Part shown: positions 10,146 to 19,673 of the stretch, one piece after another
Layout of the letters: each line of letters opens with the position of its first letter
Position numbering within the stretch: the first letter of the stretch is position 1
Assembly: GCF_008017415.1 (NCBI RefSeq)
Contig: NZ_VRSV01000002.1
Span: 868,001-932,000 of the forward strand
DNA length: 64,000 bases
DNA from: Microbacterium hatanonis
GTDB taxonomy: Bacteria; Actinomycetota; Actinomycetes; Actinomycetales; Microbacteriaceae
Direction of reading: 5' to 3'
Position numbers and translations under genes: made by a program
Notes under the pieces: model-generated
Databases searched by the model: none
What the model was told of the DNA's origin: nothing
Seen by the model: the letters and a program-made list of their open reading frames with translations, nothing else

Positions 10146-11495
10146 TTACTGGTTGACGGTGAAGCCCTGCGAGTTGCCGTACTCGACGAGCTGCTCCTGC
10201 CAGGTGGACAGACCCTCGTTCAGGTCGCCCTGCGAGGCGTAGGACTGGCCGACCGTGTCGGCGAAGATGCTGTTCGCGTACACCTGGAACGGCAGGTAGC
10301 TCCAGCCCTCGCGCACCTCGCCGGCGGCGGCGGTGAGCACCTCGTTGATCTTCTGACCGCCGAAGTAGTCCGATTCGAGGTTGACGAAGTCGTCGGACGA
10401 CAGCTGAGCCGTGGTCGAGGGGAATCCGCCGCTCTCGGCGAAGATCTGCAGGCTCGCATCGTCGTTGTTGAGCCACTTGAGGAACGCCGCGGCCAGCGCC
10501 GGGTTCTTGGACTGCTTCGTGACCGCCTGGCCGCCGCCGCCGTTCTCAGCCGTGACGGGGGTGCCGTCGTAGGTCGGGATCGGGGCAACGCGCCAGTCGC
10601 CGGCACCGTCGGCGACCGACGACTCGAGCACGCCGGGCATCCACGCGCCGGTCACGAGGGTCGCGATCGATCCGTCGCCGAGGCCCTTGAACCACTCGTC
10701 GGTCCAGCTGGGCGTCTCTGCGAGCAGGTCGTTGTCGACGAGCTGGTTCCAGGTGTCGGCCCACTTCTGCGAGCCCTCGTCGGAGAGGTCGATCGTGACG
10801 TTCGTGCCGTCGACCTGGAAGGGCTGGCCGCCGGCCTGCCAGATCATGCTGGTGGCGAAGCCGCTGTCGCCGGTGTCGGCGGCGATGTGCTTGCTCGGGT
10901 CGGCGGCGGTGAGCGCCTTGCCCGCGGCGACGTACTCGTCCCAGGTGGTGGGCACGGTCAGGCCGTACTGGTCGAAGACGCTCTTGTTGTAGAACATCGC
11001 CATGGGGCCGGAGTCCTGCGGCAGGCCGTAGATCTTCCCGTCGAAGTCGACCGAGTTCCACGTCGAGGCGGTGTAGTCGCCCTCGAGGTCGCCGAAGCCG
11101 TAGGAGGAGAGGTCGAGGAGGCCGTCGGTGAGTGCGAACTGCGGGAAGGCGTAGTACTCGATCTGCACGACGTCGGGTGCACCCGAGCCGGCCTTGATCG
11201 CGTTCTGGAGCTTGGTGTACTCCTCGGTGTTGGTGCCCGCGTTCACGAGGTTCACCGTCACGTTCGGGTAGGCCTCCTCGAACGCGGCGACCTGGGCCTC
11301 GGCCGACGGGGTCCACGACCAGTAGGTGATCTCGCCGCCCTGCTCGAGGGCCGCTTCGAGGTCGTCGGCACTGCCGGCTGCGGCGCCGTCGGTGCTGCCC
11401 GACGAGCATGCCACCAGCGATCCGCCCACGAGGGCGGTCGCTGCCACGATGAACGCCGCGCGACGCAGCGCGGGGTTCTTGCGGATGGATGTCAT
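10146..11495 (-). CDS. ABC transporter sugar-binding lipoprotein
   Basis: Extracellular solute-binding protein of the CUT1 (family 1) type, 449 residues, anchored by a lipid on Cys30: a basic start (SIRKN), a hydrophobic stretch and the lipobox LVAC. The mature protein has the features of oligosaccharide binders (YWSWTPSAEAQ near the start, IYGLPQDSGPM mid-protein). An ATG 15 bases upstream is in frame, but AAGGAAA (11501-11507) sits correctly for the ATG at 11495. It lies behind two permease genes; no ATPase gene is present, so a shared MsiK-type ATPase elsewhere probably drives import. Confidence 0.95.
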   Translation of the reverse strand: MTSIRKNPALRRAAFIVAATALVGGSLVACSSGSTDGAAAGSADDLEAALEQGGEITYWSWTPSAEAQVAAFEEAYPNVTVNLVNAGTNTEEYTKLQNAIKAGSGAPDVVQIEYYAFPQFALTDGLLDLSSYGFGDLEGDYTASTWNSVDFDGKIYGLPQDSGPMAMFYNKSVFDQYGLTVPTTWDEYVAAGKALTAADPSKHIAADTGDSGFATSMIWQAGGQPFQVDGTNVTIDLSDEGSQKWADTWNQLVDNDLLAETPSWTDEWFKGLGDGSIATLVTGAWMPGVLESSVADGAGDWRVAPIPTYDGTPVTAENGGGGQAVTKQSKNPALAAAFLKWLNNDDASLQIFAESGGFPSTTAQLSSDDFVNLESDYFGGQKINEVLTAAAGEVREGWSYLPFQVYANSIFADTVGQSYASQGDLNEGLSTWQEQLVEYGNSQGFTVNQ

Positions 11496-11582
11496 GTGCA
11501 TTTCCTTCACTTCGTTGTTGTGGATCCGGGGCAGGACGCTCCGGGGTGCGAGGGAGGGTCGGGTATCAGGCAGAGCCCCTCA

Positions 11583-12518
11583 TCACTGCTTGACGCTTCC
11601 GGCGCTGAGCCCCGACTGCCAGTACCGCTGCAGCACGAGGAACGCGACGACGATGGGGATGATCGACAGGAGCGAGCCCGTGATCACGAGGTTGTAGATC
11701 GGCTGGGCGGCCACGCCGGTCGCCTGCGCGTTCCACTGGTTGAGGCCGACCGTCAGCGGATACCACGCGGGGTCGCTGAGCATGATGAGCGGCAGGAAGT
11801 AGTTGTTCCACGTCGCGACCACGGCGAACAGGAGCACCGTCACGATGCCCGGGGCGAGCAGACGGACCGAGATCGTGAAGAACGTGCGCAGCTCGCTCGC
11901 GCCGTCCATGCGGGCGGCTTCCAGCAGCTCGGTCGGGATCGCGTCCGTCGCGTACACCCAGACGAGGTACAGACCGAACGGGCTGATCAGCGACGGGATG
12001 ATGATCGCCCAGGGCGTGTTGGTGAGACCCATCTGGCTGAACAGCAGGAAGGTCGGCACCGCCAGAGCCGTGCCGGGCACCGCGATCGCGCCGAGCACGA
12101 CCGCGAAGACCGCCTTGCGTCCGCGGAAGTTGTACTTCGCGAGACCGTAGCCGGCCATCGTGGCCAGGATCGTCGCGCCGCCGGCGCCGACGACCACGTA
12201 GAGCAGGGTGTTGCCGAGCCAGCGGAGGAAGATGCCGTCGCGGTAGGTCAGCGTCTGCGCGATGTTGTCGAACAGGGCGAAGCTGTTGCCGAAACCGAGG
12301 CCGAAGGTGGTGAAGAGGTCGTCCTGGGTCTTGGTGGCGTTGAGCACCAGCCACAGCAGCGGCACGATCGTGTAGAGCAGGTACAGCCCCATGACGATCG
12401 AGAGCACCACGGAGCGCCTCGAGCGGGTGGGCGAGGTGCGGGCGAACGATCGCGGGGATCGGCCCGCGCGCCGGCCGGTGGAAGCGGACGGCCGGGCGGG
12501 GGTGGTTGCGGTGGTCAT
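11583..12518 (-). CDS. sugar ABC transporter permease (MalG type)
   Basis: Inner-membrane subunit of 311 residues with about six transmembrane segments and the EAA loop (EAARMDGASELRTF) that contacts the ATPase. A disordered basic N-terminal stretch of about 35 residues precedes the first membrane segment, and the C-terminus ends in the usual SAGSVKQ-type tail. The ATG at 12518 overlaps the previous permease stop as ATGA and follows AGGAGG. It pairs with the MalF-type permease at 12515-13435. Confidence 0.95.
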   Translation of the reverse strand: MTTATTPARPSASTGRRAGRSPRSFARTSPTRSRRSVVLSIVMGLYLLYTIVPLLWLVLNATKTQDDLFTTFGLGFGNSFALFDNIAQTLTYRDGIFLRWLGNTLLYVVVGAGGATILATMAGYGLAKYNFRGRKAVFAVVLGAIAVPGTALAVPTFLLFSQMGLTNTPWAIIIPSLISPFGLYLVWVYATDAIPTELLEAARMDGASELRTFFTISVRLLAPGIVTVLLFAVVATWNNYFLPLIMLSDPAWYPLTVGLNQWNAQATGVAAQPIYNLVITGSLLSIIPIVVAFLVLQRYWQSGLSAGSVKQ

Positions 12519-13435
12519 CGCACCTCCTGACGGGAGCCGCGCAGCTGCACGACATAAGCGATGACCGCCGTGATGACGCCCATGATGATCGCGATCGTGG
12601 CCGCGTAGTTGTACTGCTGGCCCGCGAACGACAGGTTGTAGGCGTACATGTTCGGCGTGTAGAACGTCGAGATCGTGTTGGGCGCCAGCGGCTTGAGGAT
12701 GTTGGGCTCGTTGAAGAGCTGGAAGCTGCCGATGATCGAGAAGATCGTGGCGATCACGATCGCCCCGCGGACGGCGGGGATCTTGATCGAGAAGATCGTG
12801 CGCCAGGCGCCGGCTCCGTCGATCGAGGCGGCCTCGTACAGCTCGCCGGGGATCGTCTTGAGCGAGGAGTAGAAGATCAGCATGTTGTAGCCGACGAACT
12901 GCCACGTGACGATGTTGCCGATGGACAGCAGCATCCACTGCGGCACGAAGGGCTGCAGCACGTCCGACCCGAGGAGGTCGTTGATGTTCGCGGTCAGACC
13001 GAACTGGTCGCCGTAGATGTATCCCCACATGAGCACCGCGACGACGGCGGGGACCGCGTAGGGAAGGAAGATCACGATGCGGTAGAACGACGGGGCGTGC
13101 AGTCGCGCGCTGTCGATGGCCAGGGCCGCCGCCAGAGCGAGGATCAGCATGATCGGCACCTGGACGATGAGGAACAGCAGCACCCGCAGGAAGCCGTCCC
13201 AGAAGTTCGGATCGCTCAGCGCCGTCGCGTAGTTGTCGAGCCCGACGAACGCGTTGCCGCCGATGAGCTGGTCGCGGAAGAAGCTGAGGTACAGCGCGTA
13301 CAGCAGCGGCGCGAGGAAGACGAGCGCGAAGACCACGGCGAACGGGCCGACGAACAGCCATCCTCTGTCTTCGACGCGTGTTCGCCGTCTGCGCGGCAGG
13401 CGCACAGCGGGCGGGGGAGCCGCGGTGGTCGTCAT
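12515..13435 (-). CDS. sugar ABC transporter permease (MalF type)
   Basis: First gene of the operon, a 306-residue permease with about six membrane segments. The EAA loop reads EAASIDGAGAWRTIFSIKIP. The N-terminus is proline- and arginine-rich before the first membrane helix. The operon order permease, permease, binding protein, GH51, GH35 indicates uptake of an arabinose- and galactose-containing oligosaccharide and its cleavage inside the cell. Transcription should start at the promoter overlapped by LacI operators at 13485-13531. Confidence 0.95.
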   Translation of the reverse strand: MTTTAAPPPAVRLPRRRRTRVEDRGWLFVGPFAVVFALVFLAPLLYALYLSFFRDQLIGGNAFVGLDNYATALSDPNFWDGFLRVLLFLIVQVPIMLILALAAALAIDSARLHAPSFYRIVIFLPYAVPAVVAVLMWGYIYGDQFGLTANINDLLGSDVLQPFVPQWMLLSIGNIVTWQFVGYNMLIFYSSLKTIPGELYEAASIDGAGAWRTIFSIKIPAVRGAIVIATIFSIIGSFQLFNEPNILKPLAPNTISTFYTPNMYAYNLSFAGQQYNYAATIAIIMGVITAVIAYVVQLRGSRQEVR

Positions 13436-13484
13436 CGTCCTGGGAGCCTCTCCATCGATGCCTTATCCGATCGGGTATCTCGGA

Positions 13485-13531
13485 TGTTGACGTAAACATA
13501 AACGGACTTCGCTAACATGTCAACGTCAACA
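13485..13531 (-). promoter_or_regulatory. ABC operon promoter with two LacI operators
   Basis: On the minus strand TTGACA (13518-13523) and TATGTT (13495-13500) are 17 bp apart and point at the permease genes. Two 14-bp near-palindromes with central CG cover these boxes: TGTTGACGTAAACA (13485-13498) over the -10 and TGTCAACGTCAACA (13518-13531) over the -35. Their 33-bp spacing is about three helical turns. The adjacent LacI gene at 13547 is the obvious repressor and is probably autoregulated. Confidence 0.75.
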
Positions 13532-13546
13532 TCCCGAGGAGGATCG

Positions 13547-14587
13547 ATGAGCGAGACAGTGGAGTCCGCGTCGCCCGAGCCCCGCACGCGACGTCGTGAG
13601 ACTTCGATGGCCGACGTCGCGACGGCTGCCGGTGTGTCGGGCCAGACCGTCTCGCGGGTCGCCAACGGCCGGGCGAACGTCGACCCCGACACGCGCGCCA
13701 AAGTGCTCGCCGCGATGAGCCGCCTCGGGTACCGGCCCAACAGTGCCGCGCGCGCCCTGCGGTCGGGGAAGTTCCGCAGCATCGGCGTGATCATGTTCTC
13801 GCTCTCGTCGTACGGCAACTCCCGCACCCTCGACGCCGTGTCGTCGATCGCCGCGCAGTCGGGATACTCGATCACCCTCATCACGCTCGGTTCGGCCACC
13901 CAGTCCGACGTCTCGGGCGCCTTCCTGCGCCTCACCGAGCACGCGGTGGACGGCGTGGTCATCCTCATCGAGACGCACCGGCTGGGCGAGACCGAGCTCG
14001 CGCTCCCCACCGGTCTGCCGGTCGTCGTCGTCGACTCGAGTGCCGACTACCCGTACCCGGTCGTCGACACCGACCAGGCGCTGGGGGCGCGGCAGGCGAC
14101 GGAGCACCTGCTCGACCTGGGCCACGAGACCGTCTGGCACGTCTCCGGACCCCTGGAGTCGTTCGCCGCCGAACGTCGTCGAGAGGCCTGGCGGGCCACC
14201 CTCGTCGAGCGGGGGAGGGCGGTTCCCGAGGTCGTCGTCGGCGATTGGACGGCCGATTCCGGGCATGCGATCGGCCGGCGATTGGCGAACGAGCCCGATG
14301 CGACGGCGATCTTCGCCGCGAACGACCAGATGGCGCTCGGCGTCATCCGCGCACTCCACGAGGCGGGGCGCCGCGTTCCCGCGGACGTGAGCGTGGTCGG
14401 GTTCGACGACGCCCCGGATGCGGCGAACTACTGGCCGCCGTTGACGACGGTGCGCCAGCACTTCGCCCGCGTGGGCGACCAGGCGATGCGCGCGCTTCTG
14501 GGTGAGATCGAGGGCGACGAGCCGATCGACGCGCGTGTGCTCGTGCCGACCGAGCTGGTCGTTCGCGCGAGTTCCGCGCCGCGCTGA
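13547..14587 (+). CDS. LacI family transcriptional regulator (ABC operon)
   Basis: Repressor of 346 residues with a short disordered N-terminus, then the helix-turn-helix SMADVATAAGVS/QTVSRVAN, the hinge AARALRSGKFRS and the sugar-binding domain ending in GFDDAPDA and PPLTTVRQ. The ATG at 13547 follows GAGGAGG at four-base spacing; an in-frame ATG 30 bases upstream overlaps an operator and is less likely. It is closely similar to the regulator at 5462, suggesting duplication with a shared binding site. The effector is probably a galactoside or arabinoside. Confidence 0.94.
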   Translation: MSETVESASPEPRTRRRETSMADVATAAGVSGQTVSRVANGRANVDPDTRAKVLAAMSRLGYRPNSAARALRSGKFRSIGVIMFSLSSYGNSRTLDAVSSIAAQSGYSITLITLGSATQSDVSGAFLRLTEHAVDGVVILIETHRLGETELALPTGLPVVVVDSSADYPYPVVDTDQALGARQATEHLLDLGHETVWHVSGPLESFAAERRREAWRATLVERGRAVPEVVVGDWTADSGHAIGRRLANEPDATAIFAANDQMALGVIRALHEAGRRVPADVSVVGFDDAPDAANYWPPLTTVRQHFARVGDQAMRALLGEIEGDEPIDARVLVPTELVVRASSAPR

Positions 14588-15501
14588 CCTCCGCACGCGC
14601 CCTGACCCCCGAGAGCCCGTCGTACGGCGTCGAGCGCACCATCAACGGGGTGACCGGTGACAAGGGGTGGTCGAACTGGCGGTCGGGCACGAAGAACACC
14701 ACCGACACGCTGAGCTATGACCTCGCCGAGCGCACCCAGGTGCGTCACGCGAGCGTGCAGTTCTATCGCGACGGTGGTGCGACCTGGCCCCAGCGCCTGC
14801 GCGTCGAGCACCGTCTCACCGGCGGTGAATGGTCGACCGGCTCGTGGGTGGACGTCCCCGCCCAGGACGCCGGTGCGCCCCTGATCGACGTGCCGCTCGG
14901 CGACGTCGACGCCGATGAGGTGCGCGTGGTGATGGAGGCCCGCCCCGCGACGCACATCGTGGTGTCGGAGGTGCAGATCTTCGGGCTGCGTCCCTCGGCG
15001 TCGCCGGTCTCCGACCTGGCGCGCCTGACCGTCGACGGCGAGCCCGTCGCGGGCTTCGCGGCCGACACGACCGAGTACCGGGTCGTCGTCGAGGGGACCG
15101 GGTGGCCGCGGCTGGCCGCGATCGCGGTCGACCGTGACGCCGCCGTGCGCATCACCCAGCCCGACGCCGGGGACGGCACCGGGACGGTGACGGTGACCGC
15201 GCCCGACGGGTCGGAGCGCACCTACACCGTGACGATCGAGCGCGCGGGCACGGGGCCGCAGCCCTCTCCCGAGCCGTCCGGGCCCGGTGCTTCCCCGTCG
15301 CCGAGCCTCGTGTCGAGCACGTCGCCGAGCGCGGTGCCGAATGCGGGCGGTCCCGCCGCATCCGGCACGGGTTCCGGTGCTCTCGCCGCGACCGGGGCGG
15401 ACGCGAGCATCTGGGTGGCTCCCGCCCTCCTCGGTGCGGCGGTGGCCGCCGCCGGAGTCGTGCTGCTCGTGCGCCGTCGCCCGCGCGGCACCGCCGAGTA
15501 G
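14588..15501 (+). pseudogene. 3' remnant of a LAXTG-anchored surface protein
   Basis: The frame is open through the LacI stop region but has no credible start: the first candidate, GTG 14650, lacks a ribosome-binding site and falls inside a domain. The protein resembles the end of a large secreted glycosidase: a discoidin-like module ending in SEVQIFG, a cadherin-like beta-sandwich (from ARLTVDGEPV to TYTVTIE), a Pro/Ser-rich linker, LAATG (15382-15396) matching the class-E sortase LAXTG motif, a membrane helix and a basic tail. No signal peptide or catalytic domain remains, so a 5' deletion is likely. Expression of a short form is not excluded. Confidence 0.6.
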
Positions 15502-15516
15502 TCCCGCGGTGCGAGT

Positions 15517-15555
15517 GCGACGGGTCGGTCTCCCTTCCGGGGGCCGGCCCGTCGC
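15517..15555 (+). terminator. hairpin after surface-protein remnant
   Basis: GCGACGGG at 15517-15524 pairs with CCCGTCGC at 15548-15555, and the stem extends with imperfect pairs inward. It sits 16 bp beyond the stop of the remnant and before glycerate kinase. Confidence 0.5.
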
Positions 15556-15600
15556 CGTTCGTCACGCCCGGATCGGGTGCGGCGGGGACAGGATGGAGGC

Positions 15601-16728
15601 ATGACCCGGATCGTGATGGCGCCCGACAGCTTCAAGGGCACGGTCACTGCTCCGGATGCGGCAGCCGCGCTCGCCGCGGGCTGGCGCGCGGTTCGTCCCC
15701 GTGACGAGATCGTCCTCTCACCCATGGCCGACGGCGGGGAGGGCACGCTCGAGGCCGTGGCGGCGGCCGTTCGGGGCGCGGTGCGCGTGCCCGTTATCGT
15801 GCCCGGTCCGGAGGGAGCGCCCGTCGAGGCAGTGTGGCTGCGCCTGCCCGCCACAGCCGACGCGCCGGCGGGGATCGGGGTGGTGGAGCTCGCGCAGACG
15901 TCGGGTATCGAGCTGCTGCACGGGGAGCTCCGACCGTGGACGGCCTCCACCCTCGGATTCGGTCGCGCCGTCGTCGCTGCTCTCGCCGCGGGGGTCTCGC
16001 AGCTCGTGCTCGCGATCGGCTCCAGCGCTTCGACCGACGGCGGGGCCGGCCTCCTCCGCGCGCTCGGTGCGAGGTTCACCGATGCGGCGGGCGACCCGAT
16101 CCCCGAGGGGGCCGAAGGGCTGCAGCGCCTCGCCGCCGTCGACCTCGCCCGACTCGCGCCGCTGCCGTCCGGGGGAGTGCGCGTGCTCACCGACGTCGAG
16201 AACCCTCTCCTCGGCGCGCGCGGTGCGGCCCGCGTGTTCGGTCCGCAGAAGGGCCTGGATGCTGCGGGCGTCGCCCGCGCCGACGCCGCACTCGCCCGTC
16301 TGGCGTCGTTCGCGCCCGGGGTCGACGCGGCTGCTCCTGGGGCCGGGGCCGCGGGTGGCACGGGGTGGGCGCTCCTCGTCTGGGGTGCCGACCTGGTCGC
16401 GGGCGCGCCGGAGATCGCCGCGGTGACGGGACTGGCAGAGGCCGCAGCATCCGCCGACCTCGTCATCACGGGCGAAGGGGCCTACGACCGGCAGTCGGCC
16501 GCGGGCAAGGTGCCGGCGCTCGTCGCGGCGCTCGCTCCCGGCCGCACGGCGCTCGTCGCCGGTCGGATCTCCTCCGATGCCGACCTGTCGGCCTTCACGG
16601 CGACCGTGTCGCTGGCCGAGATCGCCGGGTCGGCCGCTGCGGCGATGATCGAGCCCGTCGTGTCAATCCGCGCGGCGGGGGCCAGGCTCGCCGATACGCT
16701 CGAACCCCACCCCCGAGGAGCCCCATGA
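15601..16728 (+). CDS. glxK: glycerate kinase
   Basis: Glycerate kinase type 1 family, 375 residues, phosphorylating D-glycerate (to 2-phosphoglycerate in most bacterial members). The family blocks APDSFKGT near the N-terminus, [20 protein letters not shown] mid-protein and [15 protein letters not shown] near the C-terminus are all present. The ATG at 15601 follows GGAGG; the upstream 24 bases of open frame are non-coding. Its stop overlaps the start of the alcohol dehydrogenase gene as ATGA, so the two are co-translated. Confidence 0.93.
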   Translation: MTRIVMAPDSFKGTVTAPDAAAALAAGWRAVRPRDEIVLSPMADGGEGTLEAVAAAVRGAVRVPVIVPGPEGAPVEAVWLRLPATADAPAGIGVVELAQTSGIELLHGELRPWTASTLGFGRAVVAALAAGVSQLVLAIGSSASTDGGAGLLRALGARFTDAAGDPIPEGAEGLQRLAAVDLARLAPLPSGGVRVLTDVENPLLGARGAARVFGPQKGLDAAGVARADAALARLASFAPGVDAAAPGAGAAGGTGWALLVWGADLVAGAPEIAAVTGLAEAAASADLVITGEGAYDRQSAAGKVPALVAALAPGRTALVAGRISSDADLSAFTATVSLAEIAGSAAAAMIEPVVSIRAAGARLADTLEPHPRGAP

Positions 16729-17765
16729 CCACCGTTCGCGCGTACGCCGCCGCATCCGCCACCTCCCCTCTCGAGCCCACGACGATCGACCGCCGCGAGG
16801 TCGGCCCCCGCGACGTGCTCATCGACATCGCCTATGCCGGCATCTGCCACTCCGACATCCACACGATCCGCGGCGAGTGGGGCGAGGTCGCCTACCCGCT
16901 CACGGTCGGGCACGAGATCGTCGGCACCGTCGCAGAAGTCGGCTCCGACGTCACCCGCCACGCCGTCGGCGACCGCGTGGGCGTCGGCTGCATGGTGAAC
17001 TCGTGCCGCGAGTGCGAGAACTGCTTGGCCGGCGAGGAGCAGTACTGCCTCGAGGGCAACGTCGGAACCTACGCCAACGTCGATCGCGACGGTTCCATCA
17101 CCCAGGGCGGCTACTCGCAGAAGGTCGTCGTCGACGAGGACTTCGTGCTGCGCGTGCCCGAGGCGATCCCGTACGAGAAGGCGGCGCCCCTGCTCTGCGC
17201 CGGCATCACGACCTACTCGCCGCTGCACCACTGGAACGCCGGACCCGGCAAGAAGGTCGCCGTCGTGGGCCTCGGTGGGCTCGGGCACATGGCCGTCAAG
17301 ATCGCGCACGCCATGGGTGCCGAGGTCACCGTGCTCTCGCAGAGCCTGCGCAAGAAGGACGACGGCCTCGCGATGGGGGCCGACCACTACTACGCCACGA
17401 GCGACCCCGAGACGTTCCGTGCGCTGAAGAACGGCTTCGATCTCATCGTCAACACCGTCAGTGCGCCGCTCGACCTGAAGCAGTACCTCGGCCTGCTCTC
17501 GCTCGACGGAACGATGGTGAACGTCGGCGCTCCGCCCGAGCCGCTGCCGATCCAGGTGTTCACGCTGTTCTCGAACCGTCGGTCGTTCGCCGGATCCAGC
17601 ATCGGCGGCATCCGCGAGACGCAGGAGATGCTCGACTTCTGCGCCGAGCACGGCATCGCGCCCGAGGTCGAGCTCATCGACGCGGCCCAGATCAACGAGG
17701 CGTACGAGCGGGTGCTCGCCAGCGACGTGCGGTACCGCTTCGTGATCGACGCGGCCACCATCTGA
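16725..17765 (+). CDS. zinc-dependent alcohol dehydrogenase (YahK/CAD type)
   Basis: Medium-chain NAD(P)-dependent alcohol dehydrogenase of 346 residues that interconverts aldehydes and alcohols. Catalytic zinc ligands are expected at Cys41 (GICHSD) and His63 (GHE); the structural zinc is held by Cys94, Cys97, Cys100 and Cys108. The Rossmann loop is GLGGLG. The strong similarity in layout to the YahK/cinnamyl-alcohol group suggests a broad aldehyde reductase preferring NADPH. It shares an ATGA overlap with glycerate kinase; the physiological substrate is unknown. Confidence 0.92.
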   Translation: MTTVRAYAAASATSPLEPTTIDRREVGPRDVLIDIAYAGICHSDIHTIRGEWGEVAYPLTVGHEIVGTVAEVGSDVTRHAVGDRVGVGCMVNSCRECENCLAGEEQYCLEGNVGTYANVDRDGSITQGGYSQKVVVDEDFVLRVPEAIPYEKAAPLLCAGITTYSPLHHWNAGPGKKVAVVGLGGLGHMAVKIAHAMGAEVTVLSQSLRKKDDGLAMGADHYYATSDPETFRALKNGFDLIVNTVSAPLDLKQYLGLLSLDGTMVNVGAPPEPLPIQVFTLFSNRRSFAGSSIGGIRETQEMLDFCAEHGIAPEVELIDAAQINEAYERVLASDVRYRFVIDAATI

Positions 17766-17790
17766 CCCACCGCCCGCTGCGTGGTCGGCG

Positions 17791-17877
17791 GCGCACAACT
17801 TCGGACGTGTGCGCCGACACGCCGTCCGCCCGCCGGGTGGGGGCGGCGTGCCGTCGAGGTTGTCCGAAGTTGTGCGC
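17791..17877. repeat. long inverted repeat between convergent genes
   Basis: A perfect 16-bp repeat (GCGCACAACTTCGGAC at 17791-17806, complement at 17862-17877) flanks a second, inner repeat (CACGCCG 17818-17824 with CGGCGTG 17844-17850). The pair sits between the alcohol dehydrogenase and the convergent phosphoglucomutase. The outer arms are unusually AT-containing for this region. It may be a bidirectional terminator or a mobile palindromic unit. Confidence 0.65.
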
Positions 17878-17924
17878 GGGGGCGGGCCGGCGGAGCCGAG
17901 ACCGGGCGAGTGGATGCTGCGGGG

Positions 17925-19571
17925 TCAGGCGCCGCCGAGGGCCTCGGCGACGACCGCGCGCGCCTGCTCCTGCACCTCGCGGAGGTGGCCTTCGCCGCGG
18001 AGCGACTCCGCGTAGAGCTTGTAGACGTCTTCGGTGCCGGAGGGGCGCGCAGCGAACCAGGCGTCCTCGGTCTGCACCTTGAGGCCGCCGATCGCGGCAC
18101 CGTTGCCCGGAGCGTGCGAGAGCTTGGCGGTGATGAGCTCGCCGGCGAGCTCGGTCGCGGTGACCGCGTCGGGGGAGAGCTTCGCGAGCGCCGCCTTCTG
18201 CGCGGGGGTGGCGGGTGCGTCGACCCGCTGGTAGGCGGATGAGCCGTAGGTGTCTTCGAGCTCCGCGTAGCGCTGCGACGGCGTCTTGCCGGTCACCGCG
18301 AGGATCTCGGCGGCGAGCAGGGCGAGCAGGATGCCGTCCTTGTCGGTCGTCCAGACGGTGCCGTCGGTGCGCAGGAACGACGCTCCGGCCGATTCCTCGC
18401 CGCCGAAGGCGACCGAGCCGTCGAGGAGGCCCGGCACGAACCACTTGAAGCCCACCGGCACTTCCAGGAGGGTGCGGCCGAGCGACGCGGCGACCTTGTC
18501 GATGATCATCGACGAGACGAGCGTCTTTCCGACGGCGGCGTCGGCCGGCCAGCCCGGGCGGTGCGCGAAGAGATAGTCGATCGCGACGGCGAGGTAGTGG
18601 TTCGGGTTCATCAGGCCCGCGTCGGGGGTGACGATGCCGTGGCGGTCGGCGTCGGCGTCGTTGCCGGTGAGGATGTCGTACTCCTCGCGGCGGGCGACGA
18701 GAGCGGCCATCGCCGACGGCGACGAGGGATCCATCCGGATCTTCTCGTCCCAGTCGAGCGTCATGAAACGCCAGGTCGGGTCGACGTCGGGGTTCACGAC
18801 CGTGAGGTCGAGGCCGTAATGCTCCCCGATGAGCTGCCAGTACTCCACCGATGCGCCGCCGAGCGGGTCGGCGCCGATGCGGACGCCGGCGCGCTTGATC
18901 GCCTCGATGTCGATGATCCCCTCGAGGTCGCGCACGTACGCCTCGCGGAAGTCGTACTCGCCGAGCGCGTCGCCGTCGATGTCGGCATACCGCGTGCGCT
19001 GCACGCCCTCGAGGCCGGCGGCGATGAGCTCGTTCGCGCGGTTCGCGATCCAGCTCGTCGCGTCGGTGTCGGCGGGGCCGCCGTGCGGCGGGTTGTACTT
19101 GAAGCCGCCGTCGCGGGGCGGGTTGTGGCTGGGGGTGACGACGATGCCGTCGCCGCGGGTCGGGTCGTCGAGCTCCTTGCCGCGGTTGTGGTTGAGGATC
19201 GCCAGGCTCAGCGCCGGGGTGGGCACCCACGAGTCGCGCGCGTCGATGCGCACGTCGACGCCGTTCGCGACGAGCACCTCGATCGCGCTGCGCTCGGCGG
19301 GCAGCGACAGCCCGTGCGTGTCGCGGCCGAGGAAGAGGGGCCCGCGGATCCCCTGCGCCGCACGGTAGTCGACGATGGCCTGGGTGGTGGCGAGGATGTG
19401 GTTCTCGTTGAAGCTCGTCGACAGCGACGAGCCGCGGTGGCCGCTCGTGCCGAACGCGACGCGCTGCTCCGGGATCGCCACATCGGGCTTGCGGTCGTAA
19501 TAGGCCGAGATCAGTTCATCGATGTCGATGAGATCGGATGCTTCGGCGGGGCGTCCTGCGCGACTGCTCAT
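17925..19571 (-). CDS. pgm: phosphoglucomutase, alpha-D-glucose phosphate specific
   Basis: Interconverts glucose-1-phosphate and glucose-6-phosphate, 548 residues, the length of the E. coli Pgm type. The substrate loop GTSGHRGSS lies near residue 41, the phosphoserine loop is TPSHNPP, the magnesium loop is GNDADADRHG and the C-terminal phosphate loop is RPSGTEDVYK. The start ATG at 19571 precedes MSSRAGRP; the open frame continues upstream only into the divergent regulator gene. It connects the Leloir product glucose-1-phosphate to glycolysis. Confidence 0.96.
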   Translation of the reverse strand: MSSRAGRPAEASDLIDIDELISAYYDRKPDVAIPEQRVAFGTSGHRGSSLSTSFNENHILATTQAIVDYRAAQGIRGPLFLGRDTHGLSLPAERSAIEVLVANGVDVRIDARDSWVPTPALSLAILNHNRGKELDDPTRGDGIVVTPSHNPPRDGGFKYNPPHGGPADTDATSWIANRANELIAAGLEGVQRTRYADIDGDALGEYDFREAYVRDLEGIIDIEAIKRAGVRIGADPLGGASVEYWQLIGEHYGLDLTVVNPDVDPTWRFMTLDWDEKIRMDPSSPSAMAALVARREEYDILTGNDADADRHGIVTPDAGLMNPNHYLAVAIDYLFAHRPGWPADAAVGKTLVSSMIIDKVAASLGRTLLEVPVGFKWFVPGLLDGSVAFGGEESAGASFLRTDGTVWTTDKDGILLALLAAEILAVTGKTPSQRYAELEDTYGSSAYQRVDAPATPAQKAALAKLSPDAVTATELAGELITAKLSHAPGNGAAIGGLKVQTEDAWFAARPSGTEDVYKLYAESLRGEGHLREVQEQARAVVAEALGGA

Positions 19572-19673
19572 TCCATTAGTCTGCCCGGTGAGAGCCCGTT
19601 GCGGGACGCCTTTGACACGAACTGGTGGTTTCCCGCTCCGCGCCGACGCTCGCGTTACGCCATACTCGGTCAA

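Noticed and set aside
14650..15501. Calling the LAXTG segment an intact gene from GTG 14650
   Set aside because: That codon has no ribosome-binding site, lies inside the discoidin-like module and gives no export signal, which a wall-anchored protein needs.
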